Counted from the first letter of the stretch, positions 1 through 7,609 are shown. The stretch: DNA of 64,000 nucleotides from CALXVA01 sp944393025 (GCA_963931445.1 OZ007016.1:1-64000), one strand, 5' to 3'. The notes: generated by a model from the sequence alone, not told the origin. Translations and numbers: made by a program.

Positions 1-703
1 CTTTTTCAATGTATTCATCGTATTGTTGCCAAATCTTACTAGCTTCATTACAAGTACATCTTTCGTATGCTGTTGCTATATCTTTATAAACAATATTGAC
101 ATATAGTGCAGTATAATCATTTATATGTAATAACTTTCCACAGAATTTGCACTTTTTGTGCATTTTATTATCAGTATCTAAAACTATGTCAGAAATCAAT
201 TGTTTTGAATCCACACCATTTTCACCTGCCTTTATATCATCTTCTAATCTATTATTTTCTATTTTATTCTTTTCTGTTATATTCTCTTCTTCCACATTAC
301 TTGACGTTTGCGTAACGTTACTTTCTTCTTTTTTCTTATCTCTAAATCTTTTTTGTCTTGCTCTATTTTGCTCTAAAATTTTCTCATATTTATCAATACT
401 TTGATACTTATACCAGTTTTTAATTATATATGTATTTTCCTGATATATTAGCATTTCTAAATGGATTAATTTGTTCAATATATTTTCCATCTTTGCATCC
501 GTTTTGTGAATGATTGTTGCAAGTTCATGCGCTGTCATCGGATTATTTTCTGAAATCATTAACTTTCCTTCTTGCATACATTGTCCCGCTATTGTTAATA
601 ATTGAATCCATACTCTAAAAAATGTGTCCCCATCACGTTCTTTGAGTAATATTTTGATTTTTGGATTTGCAAATATATCTGTAAACACTTTAATCCATTG
701 CAT
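1..703 (-). CDS. Phage-type replisome organizer fused to the start of a DnaC-like helicase loader (partial)
   Basis: The reading frame opens with an ATG at 703 behind a GGAGGG-type ribosome site and stays open for 234 codons to the window edge, so the C-terminus is missing. The N-terminal ~125 residues (MQWIKVFTDIFANPKIK..., then INNW/KNWYKY-like wHTH segments) match the phage replisome-organizer/DnaD-like N-domain. A charged linker follows, then a Cys-rich stretch (KCKFCGKLL ... CTCNEAS) that resembles the zinc-binding N-terminus of the DnaC-like protein at 26499-27365. The role inferred is loading replicative helicase onto the element's own origin. In the paralogous element these two parts are separate overlapping genes. 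It lies 13 bp downstream of the excisionase gene and is probably co-transcribed. Confidence 0.75.
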   Translation of the reverse strand, partial: MQWIKVFTDIFANPKIKILLKERDGDTFFRVWIQLLTIAGQCMQEGKLMISENNPMTAHELATIIHKTDAKMENILNKLIHLEMLIYQENTYIIKNWYKYQSIDKYEKILEQNRARQKRFRDKKKEESNVTQTSSNVEEENITEKNKIENNRLEDDIKAGENGVDSKQLISDIVLDTDNKMHKKCKFCGKLLHINDYTALYVNIVYKDIATAYERCTCNEASKIWQQYDEYIEK

Positions 704-715
704 ATTTTCCCTCCT

Positions 716-919
716 TTACTTTTTTAATGATTCTTGTTCTTTATTATTTAAGTATTCATCTAGTGCTTGTACTCTAAATAATACTCTTCCACCAACTCTT
801 GCACATGGTATTTGTTTTCTTCTTACTAATTGGTTTACTAACCAATATGATATTCCTAAATACTCTGCTGTTTCTTTCATTGTTAGTGTTTTTCGTTCTA
901 CCTTTGGTAGTTCGTTCAT
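716..919 (-). CDS. Excisionase-like helix-turn-helix DNA-binding protein
   Basis: A 67-residue protein of the MerR/excisionase (helix_turn_helix_17) type. The motif MKETAEYLGISYWLVNQLVR is the winged-helix recognition segment, followed by IPCARVGGRVLFR and a YLNNKE tail, as in Xis proteins of integrative elements. A longer frame begins at 949, but the sequence GGAGGTGATTTT directly precedes the ATG at 919, so that start is preferred. It is paralogous to the protein at 27840-28079 (both contain YLGISYWL). It probably directs excision together with the integrase at 6370 and may repress the divergent promoter region at 950-1200. Confidence 0.85.
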   Translation of the reverse strand: MNELPKVERKTLTMKETAEYLGISYWLVNQLVRRKQIPCARVGGRVLFRVQALDEYLNNKEQESLKK

Positions 920-973
920 AAAATCACCTCCAAATTTAATTTTTTTCAAAACTTGTTAACTTTTTACTCATTT

Positions 974-1056
974 TTTCGCCTATATAGTTAGAAAATAAAA
1001 TTTTTTTCTAAAAAGCCGGTACATTTTCGGGACATATTTCGCCTATATGGTTGAAA
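974..1056. repeat. Two ~20-bp direct repeats in the divergent control region
   Basis: The sequence TTTCGCCTATATAGTTAGAA at 974-993 recurs as TTTCGCCTATATGGTTGAAA at 1037-1056, 63 bp apart in the same orientation. Both lie between the divergent excisionase and regulator genes. This looks like a pair of operator or Xis-binding sites; the binding protein is inferred, not shown. Confidence 0.5.
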
Positions 1057-1141
1057 GATGTTAATTCAAGTTTTGCTATGCAGTTTGTAACTAGCTAATT
1101 ACTAATTGTTATTTTAGTTGTTTGACTAAGAATTAAAAACA

Positions 1142-1178
1142 CGACAATTTACAATTTCTAAAAATTGTATTTTTGTCG
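1142..1178. promoter_or_regulatory. 37-bp interrupted palindrome, candidate operator
   Basis: The arms CGACAA...TTGTCG bracket an inner repeat (ACAATTT / AAATTGT). The palindrome ends ~13 bp before the ribosome site of the gene starting at 1204. A palindrome of the same length with the same CGACAA/TTGTCG ends sits upstream of the integrase (6249-6285). Autoregulation is inferred. Confidence 0.5.
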
Positions 1179-1203
1179 AGTAAATTTAAAAGGAGGGATT
1201 TTT

Positions 1204-2079
1204 ATGTATCATCTATTTAATGTTTTAGTTGATGATAGTACAAAAGAAGAAAAATTATTTTTTTATAAATTAATACAAGACCAACATACTAAAGAATATG
1301 CCTCAGTTTTAGTAACTGATTATCCATCTAAAGCAATTGGTAGTTTTCTATTTGATTTTGTAAGCCAAGATTTTTCATGTAGGAAAACTTTTTGTGAATT
1401 TGTTAGTAATTATTGTTTTGAAGCATTATTATATGCTTATTATCCTTATCGATTACGTAATCCTGATTATTCATTTGTAATTAATGAAGAAGATTGTAAT
1501 GATTTGTTAAATATGTTCTTTAATGCATATAGTAAAAAATTTTGTTATTACAAAGAAGAATTATATTCTTTGATTAATACCAAAGATCGTTTAGATTTCT
1601 TTAGCTATATTGATAAAACTGAACCTGTAAAAATGAAGCCTTATGAATACGAAAAATATAATAATGTTAATATAAAAGAACATTTAAAAAATATTAGCTT
1701 GAATTTTGATTATAAAAATTGGTTAAATTGTAATTATAAAAATATTGAATTTGCATACGAAACTGACAACTTTTTCTCTATACTCTATTTATTTATGTGG
1801 AAATTAACAAAATTAAATAATGTTGTTTATGTTTGTAAAAATTGTGGTAAGTATTTTATTCCAGATTTTCAATACAATTCAAAATATTGTAACAACATAT
1901 ATTCTAATAATAAAACTTGTAGAGAAATTGCAGCTCAAATACAATACAAAAAAAAATTAGAATCAAAACCTATACTAAAAAATGTAGAACATTTTACCAA
2001 ACACTACAAAAAAGTGCTTCCTTATATGGTGGAAAGCATATTGAAAGATATGAAAACTTCAAAAGAGAATCTAAAATAA
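1204..2079 (+). CDS. Zinc-ribbon regulator-like protein of the mobile element (DUF6076-like)
   Basis: A 291-residue protein; AAAGGAGGG precedes the ATG at 1204, so the longer frame from 1165, which reads through the ribosome site, is rejected. The N-terminal ~200 residues match no domain I can name. The C-terminal part has a zinc-ribbon-like motif CKNCGKYF ... KYCNN ... TCRE (about residues 210-240). It resembles the C-terminal half of the XRE regulator at 28245-29225, which sits in the equivalent place in the second element. A DNA-binding regulatory role is inferred from position and the ribbon. The natural C-terminus appears to be in another frame (see 2079-2159), suggesting a frameshift near the end. 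Confidence 0.6.
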   Translation: MYHLFNVLVDDSTKEEKLFFYKLIQDQHTKEYASVLVTDYPSKAIGSFLFDFVSQDFSCRKTFCEFVSNYCFEALLYAYYPYRLRNPDYSFVINEEDCNDLLNMFFNAYSKKFCYYKEELYSLINTKDRLDFFSYIDKTEPVKMKPYEYEKYNNVNIKEHLKNISLNFDYKNWLNCNYKNIEFAYETDNFFSILYLFMWKLTKLNNVVYVCKNCGKYFIPDFQYNSKYCNNIYSNNKTCREIAAQIQYKKKLESKPILKNVEHFTKHYKKVLPYMVESILKDMKTSKENLK

Positions 2080-2159
2080 TGAAAAAGGCCTTTGCTGATG
2101 GAAATATAAGTGTAAAAGAATTTAATGAATGGATAAAAAGTCAAAAAATAAGGAAGTAA
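2079..2159 (+). pseudogene. Out-of-frame C-terminal remnant of the zinc-ribbon protein
   Basis: A 26-codon frame starts at an ATG overlapping the preceding stop (TAATG) and ends at 2159. Its product contains ADGNISVKEFNEW, which looks like the usual C-terminal tail of zinc-ribbon element proteins. The frame is also open upstream to about 1983 without a start, so a one-base frameshift in the preceding gene is more likely than an independent microprotein. Confidence 0.4.
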
Positions 2160-2173
2160 TATACTTCCTTTTA

Positions 2174-2476
2174 CTACTCTACTAAATAGCCTCCACCTAA
2201 TATATCTATATTAACTACTATTTCATTTTCATTTTGACTATCAATTATTCCTGTAACAATTACGCTATCAGAACCATCTTTATCATAAATAGTAGGTACT
2301 ATATTATTTTGTATTTTTACTTGTGATAAAAACATCAATAAATGATTTTTATTAGCATTTTTTCCTGTTATTGATACTAATTTATTTGTTTTTTTATCTC
2401 TAAGTCTTGCACACATTTTATTATCTTCATTTAAATATTCTTGTATGTAGCATTTTAATTTTATTTCTTCACTCAT
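2174..2476 (-). CDS. Small protein of unknown function, third gene of the RT-SLATT operon
   Basis: A 100-residue soluble protein with no signal peptide or membrane segment. It alternates short hydrophobic strands (KLVSITGK, SVIVTGIID, IVVNIDILGGGYLVE), suggesting a compact beta-rich fold. It begins 19 bp after the SLATT gene on the same strand and has a good AAGGAGG site, so it is almost certainly co-translated. I do not recognise the family. By position it could be a sensor, a partner of the membrane effector or an immunity protein; nothing in the sequence decides among these. Confidence 0.6.
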   Translation of the reverse strand: MSEEIKLKCYIQEYLNEDNKMCARLRDKKTNKLVSITGKNANKNHLLMFLSQVKIQNNIVPTIYDKDGSDSVIVTGIIDSQNENEIVVNIDILGGGYLVE

Positions 2477-2495
2477 TTTTTATCCTCCTTATATA

Positions 2496-3080
2496 TTAAA
2501 ACAATAATTGAAATAGAGAAATACCTAATACAAATGTTGGAATAATAGTTACAATTGCTTTTATAACAAAAGATATTGTAACTCTAAAATAATACTTTAA
2601 TATATCTTTAAATTCTATTTTTACTTCACTATCTTTCAAAGCATATTTTATATAGTCATATTCCGAATGGTTCTCAACACTACCTAATAATTTTATATAT
2701 TTTTCAGAAAATTCATTAAATTTATTAATGTCTATTTGCTTTAGTGATATAGAATTTTCTATATCATAATATAATAAATTAATATTATTGTAATTTTCTT
2801 TCATTTTTAAATATCTTTCTTTATAGTTTCTTCCTTCAAAATATAAAAATAATATAGTAACCATAACAGAAAGAACTATTGAAAAAACATCCATATTTTC
2901 TGATTTATTAACATAGTTTAATATAGATACTGCTGCTAAAATTGCTGAATAGTATATTGACAAAAATGCAATAAATTCATTTTTACCTTTTAATCTTTCT
3001 GCAGCATTTATTCTAGATTTATAACTTTTCCATACTCTATTTCTTAAAGAAACAAAATTACTTTTTAATTCTTCTTCCAT
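2496..3080 (-). CDS. SLATT-domain two-transmembrane effector protein
   Basis: A 194-residue protein with the SLATT layout. A basic N-terminal helix (SLRNRVWKSYKSRINAAERL) is followed by two close membrane helices (about residues 36-54 and 66-81). Then comes a cytoplasmic helical region and a third hydrophobic C-terminal segment ending ISLFQLLF. SLATT proteins are predicted membrane-perforating effectors of antiphage systems, and one family is known to travel with reverse transcriptases. Here the RT gene lies upstream on the same strand, now separated by an IS110 element. Domain assignment is by recognition of layout and motifs, not by a search. Confidence 0.75.
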   Translation of the reverse strand: MEEELKSNFVSLRNRVWKSYKSRINAAERLKGKNEFIAFLSIYYSAILAAVSILNYVNKSENMDVFSIVLSVMVTILFLYFEGRNYKERYLKMKENYNNINLLYYDIENSISLKQIDINKFNEFSEKYIKLLGSVENHSEYDYIKYALKDSEVKIEFKDILKYYFRVTISFVIKAIVTIIPTFVLGISLFQLLF

Positions 3081-3129
3081 ATATCCTTGTATGATATATT
3101 TAATAACTTAAATAACCATACACTCCTTT

Positions 3130-3340
3130 CTTTAAATTTTTATTAATATTTAATATAATCTAAGTGTGGTAACTGTGGACTTTTGATTTTCCTTATAGCT
3201 TCGACTATTTAAAGGAGTGTATTGCCACAGTTTCGTTTTTAATTATTTATTGGTTGGATAAGTCTTTGAACTTTTATGTCTAGCAAGGATATGAGAACGA
3301 ATACTAGTGGAAGTTGTCACAGTTATTAATTTTTTTGAAA
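3130..3340 (+). ncRNA. Candidate IS110 bridge RNA region
   Basis: IS110-group elements encode a bridge RNA in the non-coding end upstream of the transposase. Here AACTGTGG (3171-3178) can pair with CCACAGTT (3225-3232). That encloses a large internal loop with a small inner hairpin (ATAG 3195-3198 / CTAT 3205-3208), the expected shape of a target-binding loop. The loop strand AAAGGAGTGTAT (3211-3222) is the exact complement of 3118-3129 across the left junction. The RNA ends are not defined by sequence alone. Confidence 0.5.
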
Positions 3341-3353
3341 GGTGGTACTTTTT

Positions 3354-4517
3354 ATGTTTTATGTTGGAATTGATATTGCAAAAAATACTCACTGGGCTTC
3401 TATTATGTCCTCTGATGGAGAAATTGTAAAAGAACCTTTTTCGTTTTCTAATGATAACAGTGGATTTCAAAAATTTATTTCTAATTTAGAATCTTTAGAC
3501 AAAACAAAGATACTAATTGGTCTAGAATCTACTGCTCATTACGGCGAAAATATCATTTCTTATTTATTCAATTTGAATTACAAGATAGGACTTATTAACC
3601 CTATTCAGACTGCTAATCTTCGTAAATCAAATATTAGAAAAACTAAGAATGATAAGGTTGATACTTACATAATTATCAAAGCTTTAACTTTAGGTAATTA
3701 CTCTCTCATCACTTCTAGAGATATCAACAATTTAAAACTCAAAGGCTTATGCCGTTCACGTCGTAACTTAGTTACTATGAGAAGTAAATCTAAAATTCAA
3801 TTAGTATCTTATTTAGATCAGATTTTCCCTGAACTTGCACAGTTCTTTAAAGGAAATATCCATCTAAATGTATCATACCAATTATTGAAAGAATATTCAA
3901 GTCCTAAACAGATTTCTTCTTTGCATTTAACTAAACTTTCTAATATTCTTCACGATAATTCTCATGGTAGATATGGAAAACAAGATGCTATTCGCTTACG
4001 TGAATTGGCTAAATCTTCTGTTGGCATTGATAATCCTAGCTTATCTTTACAGATTAAACATGCTATTTTTCAAATTGAACTTTACAATAAGCAAATTGCT
4101 GAAATTGAGTCTCTTTACAAATCTATTTTAGATGAAATGGATTCTCCTATTTTAACAATTCCTGGTATGTCTTACAATCAAGCTGCTGTTATTGTTGGCA
4201 GTATTGGCGACATTAATCGTTTTACGCATTCTTGTCAATTGCTTGCTTATGCTGGACTTGACCCCTCTGTTGTTCAATCTGGTAACTTCCAAGCAAAGTC
4301 TACTAGAATGTCTAAACGAGGCTCTGGAATGCTTAGGTATTCTCTTGTTTATGCTGCTCATAATGTTGTTTTAAACAACAAAACATTTAAAGAATATTAT
4401 GAACTTAAACGTTCTCAAGGCAAATCTCATTATTGTGCTTTAGGACATGTTGCTCATAAATTAGTTCGTATCATATTTAAAATGTTAAAAGATAATGTTA
4501 CTTTTAACCTGGATTAA
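3354..4517 (+). CDS. IS110-family DEDD transposase/recombinase
   Basis: A 387-residue recombinase. The N-terminal RuvC-like domain carries D7 (GIDIAKNTHW), E58 (GLESTAHYG), and D100 and D103 (KNDKVD). The C-terminal Transposase_20 domain contains LTIPGMS and GLDPSVVQSG, where S309 is the likely catalytic serine, followed by a KRGSGMLR basic stretch. Spacing of the acidic residues fits characterised IS110 members. Frames extend to a GTG at 3342, but AGGTGG lies just before the ATG at 3354. It is intact, so the element may be active. Transcription runs opposite to the flanking RT and SLATT genes. Confidence 0.9.
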   Translation: MFYVGIDIAKNTHWASIMSSDGEIVKEPFSFSNDNSGFQKFISNLESLDKTKILIGLESTAHYGENIISYLFNLNYKIGLINPIQTANLRKSNIRKTKNDKVDTYIIIKALTLGNYSLITSRDINNLKLKGLCRSRRNLVTMRSKSKIQLVSYLDQIFPELAQFFKGNIHLNVSYQLLKEYSSPKQISSLHLTKLSNILHDNSHGRYGKQDAIRLRELAKSSVGIDNPSLSLQIKHAIFQIELYNKQIAEIESLYKSILDEMDSPILTIPGMSYNQAAVIVGSIGDINRFTHSCQLLAYAGLDPSVVQSGNFQAKSTRMSKRGSGMLRYSLVYAAHNVVLNNKTFKEYYELKRSQGKSHYCALGHVAHKLVRIIFKMLKDNVTFNLD

Positions 4518-4545
4518 CTAAATATCTAATTTTCAATGTGTTCAG

Positions 4546-4573
4546 CCGTTTTTAAAAAATTCACTAAAAACGG
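4546..4573 (+). terminator. Hairpin after the IS110 transposase
   Basis: CCGTTTTTA (4546-4554) pairs with TAAAAACGG (4565-4573) across a 10-nt loop, 29 bp after the stop codon. It may act as terminator or as part of the element's right end. Confidence 0.5.
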
Positions 4574-4664
4574 TTATTAAAGTTGACCCTTTTCTATGAA
4601 TATATTGCTATGAAATTTTTTTAAAATTTTTTCAAAAATCTATTGACTTTTCATAGTTGGTCTC

Positions 4665-6008
4665 CTATCCAGAAATTGAATCAATATCTCTTTCTAAGCT
4701 TTTTAATGTTCTATAAAGATTATATCTATATCTATAATCCAATTCTTCATCTGATAGTTTCTCTACATTTTTTAAAGAACATATATCCTTTAAGAAATTC
4801 TGTTTATCTTCTGTACTTACATTATTTAAATTCAATAAATAATTTGATGTATTTAAATTATGATTAATCTCATAATATGTTCTTATAAATTTCTTTACAT
4901 CTTCATTTTTTATAATGTCACCAAGTTTAAATCTTTTTATAAATTTTTGAATTAAGAAATCCATTTTCTTTAATATTGTTAAATCATTAATACAACTAAA
5001 ATAATATAACCATCCATACTTTTTGTTATCAACTAATATTCCTGTTATTTTAACATTTAATAGCCAAATAAATTTTTTTATTTGTTTTTCATCTTTTTGT
5101 TGAATTAATGAAAAATTTTTAAAAATTTTTTCAATATTTCTTTCGAACTTTAATATAGAACTCTGTCGAATTGTAATAATGTCTCCTTCAAATTTATAGC
5201 CTAAATATTCTAAACCATCTTCTATATTCCCTTTTTTTGTTTTTTCTTGATTTATTAACAATAAATTTTTTCTCTCTAAATCATATTTTACACATTCAAA
5301 TATTTCATTTATTTTTTCTGAGCTATCAGCAAAAATAATAATATCATCAATATATCTAAAGTAATCTATCTCAGGATTATTTATATATTTCATATCAAAT
5401 TGATGCATATATATATTAGATAAGAGAGTGGCAATGGATATGCCTTGAGGTACTCCTATTATATTTTTTATCTTTTTATCTGTTTCATCACATTTTTGTG
5501 GATTCTCTAATATTTTTCTCAATAATATTAAAACTTTTTCATCTTTAACGTTTTCTTTTATTATATTTAATAAAAGATCATGATTAATATTATCAAAAAA
5601 AGACTTCATATCAATCTTTATATAATAATTTTTGTTTTTATCTTTTAATATTTTTGTTATATCTTCTATGATTTTATTTGCTGGAATATTAAATGTTTCA
5701 TCATCAAATATATCATATAGATATCTTTTTAGCGCAGATATAGTAATTCTATCCTTTATTGCAGGAATACATGTTTTTCTTGGTTTTGAGTCTTTATTTT
5801 TTATTATAAGTTTTACTTTATAAGGTACTAATTCATAATTTCCAGATAAAACTTTATCATTTATTTCTTTTAATAATTTTAATTTGTTTTTATTTACTTT
5901 TTTTGAATTTATTTTATCCCATCCAACACTTGGAGAATAATATATTTTTTCTTTTTCTGCTAATTCATCTAAATATTCATAATTAAAGTAATCTTCTAAT
6001 TTATTCAC
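4665..6008 (-). CDS. Reverse transcriptase, group II intron-like/unknown-group type, linked to SLATT
   Basis: A 447-residue protein with a complete RT core. It has RKTCIPAIKDRI (about 77-88), the first catalytic Asp in KIDMKSFFDNINHDLL (D133), GVPQGISIATLLSNIYM (185-201) and YIDD (219-222). No maturase-type HNH or retron NAXXH/VTG hallmarks were seen. The C-terminal ~190 residues are helical and not recognised. The start is GTG at 6008, five bases after AGGAGG; no ATG is in frame nearby. It is the first gene of an operon with SLATT and a 100-aa protein, now split by IS110 just after the RT stop. The context suggests a DRT-like antiphage RT rather than an intron or retron. A 17-bp inverted repeat lies 26 bp upstream. 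Confidence 0.85.
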   Translation of the reverse strand: MNKLEDYFNYEYLDELAEKEKIYYSPSVGWDKINSKKVNKNKLKLLKEINDKVLSGNYELVPYKVKLIIKNKDSKPRKTCIPAIKDRITISALKRYLYDIFDDETFNIPANKIIEDITKILKDKNKNYYIKIDMKSFFDNINHDLLLNIIKENVKDEKVLILLRKILENPQKCDETDKKIKNIIGVPQGISIATLLSNIYMHQFDMKYINNPEIDYFRYIDDIIIFADSSEKINEIFECVKYDLERKNLLLINQEKTKKGNIEDGLEYLGYKFEGDIITIRQSSILKFERNIEKIFKNFSLIQQKDEKQIKKFIWLLNVKITGILVDNKKYGWLYYFSCINDLTILKKMDFLIQKFIKRFKLGDIIKNEDVKKFIRTYYEINHNLNTSNYLLNLNNVSTEDKQNFLKDICSLKNVEKLSDEELDYRYRYNLYRTLKSLERDIDSISG

Positions 6009-6033
6009 ATTATCCTCCTAATATATAAATTAT

Positions 6034-6179
6034 AAATTAGTGAAACTTTAACAAAATCGCATATTGCATTATATAAAAATATATAATCTGAATTTTATTT
6101 TCTTAGTTATTATTTTATCTGTATAGACCATAATTTATAAATTACTATAGCTTTATAAATTATAAAGTTTCACTAATTT
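6034..6179 (-). ncRNA. Candidate structured RNA upstream of the RT, bounded by a 17-bp inverted repeat
   Basis: AAATTAGTGAAACTTTA (6034-6050) is the exact reverse complement of 6163-6179, with 112 nt between. The inner part holds further pairing segments (TAATTTATAAATTA-like). It ends 25 bp before the RT start, on the RT's own strand. Several defence RTs and retrons use an upstream structured RNA as template; that role here is inference. An alternative is a pair of operator half-sites for the integrase/RT control region. Confidence 0.5.
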
Positions 6180-6248
6180 ACATATTTATATCATATTTTT
6201 CCTTAAAAATCCAGCATATTCCAATTATTATATTGTTAATATTTTTTT

Positions 6249-6285
6249 CGACAAATAAATTCTATAAGAAATTTTTTTATTGTCG
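6249..6285. promoter_or_regulatory. 37-bp interrupted palindrome upstream of the integrase
   Basis: CGACAA (6249) and TTGTCG (6285) bracket inner AATTTCT/AGAAATT-like arms. Length and outer arms equal those of the palindrome at 1142-1178. A possible -10 (TACAAT) lies at about 6311-6317, so the site is well placed to control integrase transcription. Confidence 0.45.
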
Positions 6286-6369
6286 GGTTTTGTTTTCTTT
6301 TTTCAAGATGTTACAATAAAATCATAGTAATACACTCTATTACTAAATAAAACGAAAGGAGGCAGAAAA

Positions 6370-7566
6370 TTGACTGGTAGTATTGAAAAACGTGGAAAAG
6401 ACAGTTATAGGTTAGTAGTATTCAAAGGCTACGATTTAGATGGAAAATCCATAAGACATCAAAAAACAATTCATTGTAAAAACAAATCAGAAGCAAGAAC
6501 TGAACTTGCAAAATATATAGCAGAAGTTGAAAATGGTTTTGTTGTTGAAGGAAATATCCCAACATTTAAAGAATTTGTTGAAATATGGAAAAGAGATTAT
6601 GGATTAAAGGAACTTGCACCATCTACTTATTACAGATATTTAGGAATATTGGAATCTAGAATTCTTCCCTACTTTGGACATTTCAAGTTAAATAAAATAA
6701 GACCTATTGATATTATGCAATTTTATAATTTGCTTGAAGATGATACACAAATAATCAGAAAGAAAAATAACAATGGAAAGAAAACTAGAAAACCATTATC
6801 AAAGAAAACAATTTTAGAACATCATAGACTTTTACACGCAATGCTAACAAAAGCTGTATACTGGCAAATGATTGTAACTAATCCTGCAGATAGAGTACAA
6901 CCACCTAAAGCACCTAAACCTAAAAGAGAATGTTATGATGAAATACAGACAAGAATTTTAATTGACAACCTTGAAAAATTAACTGGAAATGATGTCAAAT
7001 ACAAAGTTGCAGTTTTACTAGATATATTCATAGGTGCAAGACTCGGCGAACTAGCTGGACTTGAATGGTCTGATATTGATTTAAAAAATGGAATTATCAG
7101 CATAAACAAATCGAGTCAATATTTATCTGACAAAGGAATATTTACAAAAAGCCCTAAAACAGAAAGTTCAATTCGTGAAGTCGCTATTCCTGATTTTATT
7201 GTTTCTTTACTTGAGGAATATAAATTATGGTATGAAGAGCAAAAATCGATTGTAGGCGATTTCTGGCACAATTCTGATAGATTATTTGTACAAATAGATG
7301 GCAAACCAATTACTCCATCAACAATTAGTAAATGGTTTGAAAAATTTATTAAACAAATTGGCTTACCTGTAATAACATTTCACGGTTTACGCCACACAAA
7401 CGCAACATTGCTTATAGCTCGGCAAGTAGATGTAGCAACTGTATCAGCAAGACTAGGTCATGCACAGATTACTACAACTTATAATTTCTATGTACATCCT
7501 TTAAAATCACACGATAAACACGCAGGAAATGTACTAGAAAATTTATTAGTTACTAACGCACATTAA
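6370..7566 (+). CDS. Tyrosine-family site-specific integrase of element A
   Basis: A 398-residue phage/ICE-type integrase. An N-terminal arm-binding AP2-like domain (MTGSIEKRGKDSYRLVV) is followed by a SAM-like core-binding domain (FKEFVEIWKRDY...) and a catalytic domain. Catalytic residues seen are R224 (GARLGE), H338 and R341 (HGLRH), H364 (LGHA) and the Tyr in YNFYV (371/374). The TTG start at 6370 is preceded by AAAGGAGGC; the residues after it align with the start of the truncated homologue at 31103. A tRNA-Met 3' fragment ~210 bp downstream is the likely attachment site. It probably inserts and excises the element that extends left from here. Confidence 0.95.
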   Translation: MTGSIEKRGKDSYRLVVFKGYDLDGKSIRHQKTIHCKNKSEARTELAKYIAEVENGFVVEGNIPTFKEFVEIWKRDYGLKELAPSTYYRYLGILESRILPYFGHFKLNKIRPIDIMQFYNLLEDDTQIIRKKNNNGKKTRKPLSKKTILEHHRLLHAMLTKAVYWQMIVTNPADRVQPPKAPKPKRECYDEIQTRILIDNLEKLTGNDVKYKVAVLLDIFIGARLGELAGLEWSDIDLKNGIISINKSSQYLSDKGIFTKSPKTESSIREVAIPDFIVSLLEEYKLWYEEQKSIVGDFWHNSDRLFVQIDGKPITPSTISKWFEKFIKQIGLPVITFHGLRHTNATLLIARQVDVATVSARLGHAQITTTYNFYVHPLKSHDKHAGNVLENLLVTNAH

Positions 7567-7609
7567 CAATTCAATATTACTAAATCTTTTTTGCTCTCAT
7601 ATTTATCAG

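Larger units (their letters stand above)
3122..4664 (+). mobile_element. IS110-family insertion sequence between the RT and SLATT genes
   Basis: The element contains one DEDD transposase, a ~230-bp 5' non-coding end and a ~145-bp 3' non-coding end. It has no long terminal inverted repeats, as usual for IS110. The string CTCCT occurs at both suggested junctions (3122-3126 and 4662-4666). Joining the flanks there restores RT stop codon, AGGAG, then a short spacer to the SLATT gene. The inferred length is ~1.54 kb. Exact ends are inferred from this reconstruction. Confidence 0.7.

Noticed and set aside
106..404. Two plus-strand reading frames at the left edge
   Set aside because: They are antisense to the replisome-organizer frame on the minus strand, are Phe/Leu/Ser-rich, and lack ribosome sites.
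3243..3470. Minus-strand 75-codon frame across the IS110 left end
   Set aside because: It overlaps the transposase start and the bridge-RNA region, has Ser/Lys-rich non-protein-like composition and no ribosome site.
4665..6008. Group II intron maturase
   Set aside because: No maturase X/HNH domain and no intron domain V-like sequence were seen near the gene.
6034..6179. Classic retron msr-msd
   Set aside because: The position fits, but the RT lacks the retron NAXXH and VTG signatures and is linked to SLATT, so a retron call is not supported; only a generic structured-RNA candidate is kept.
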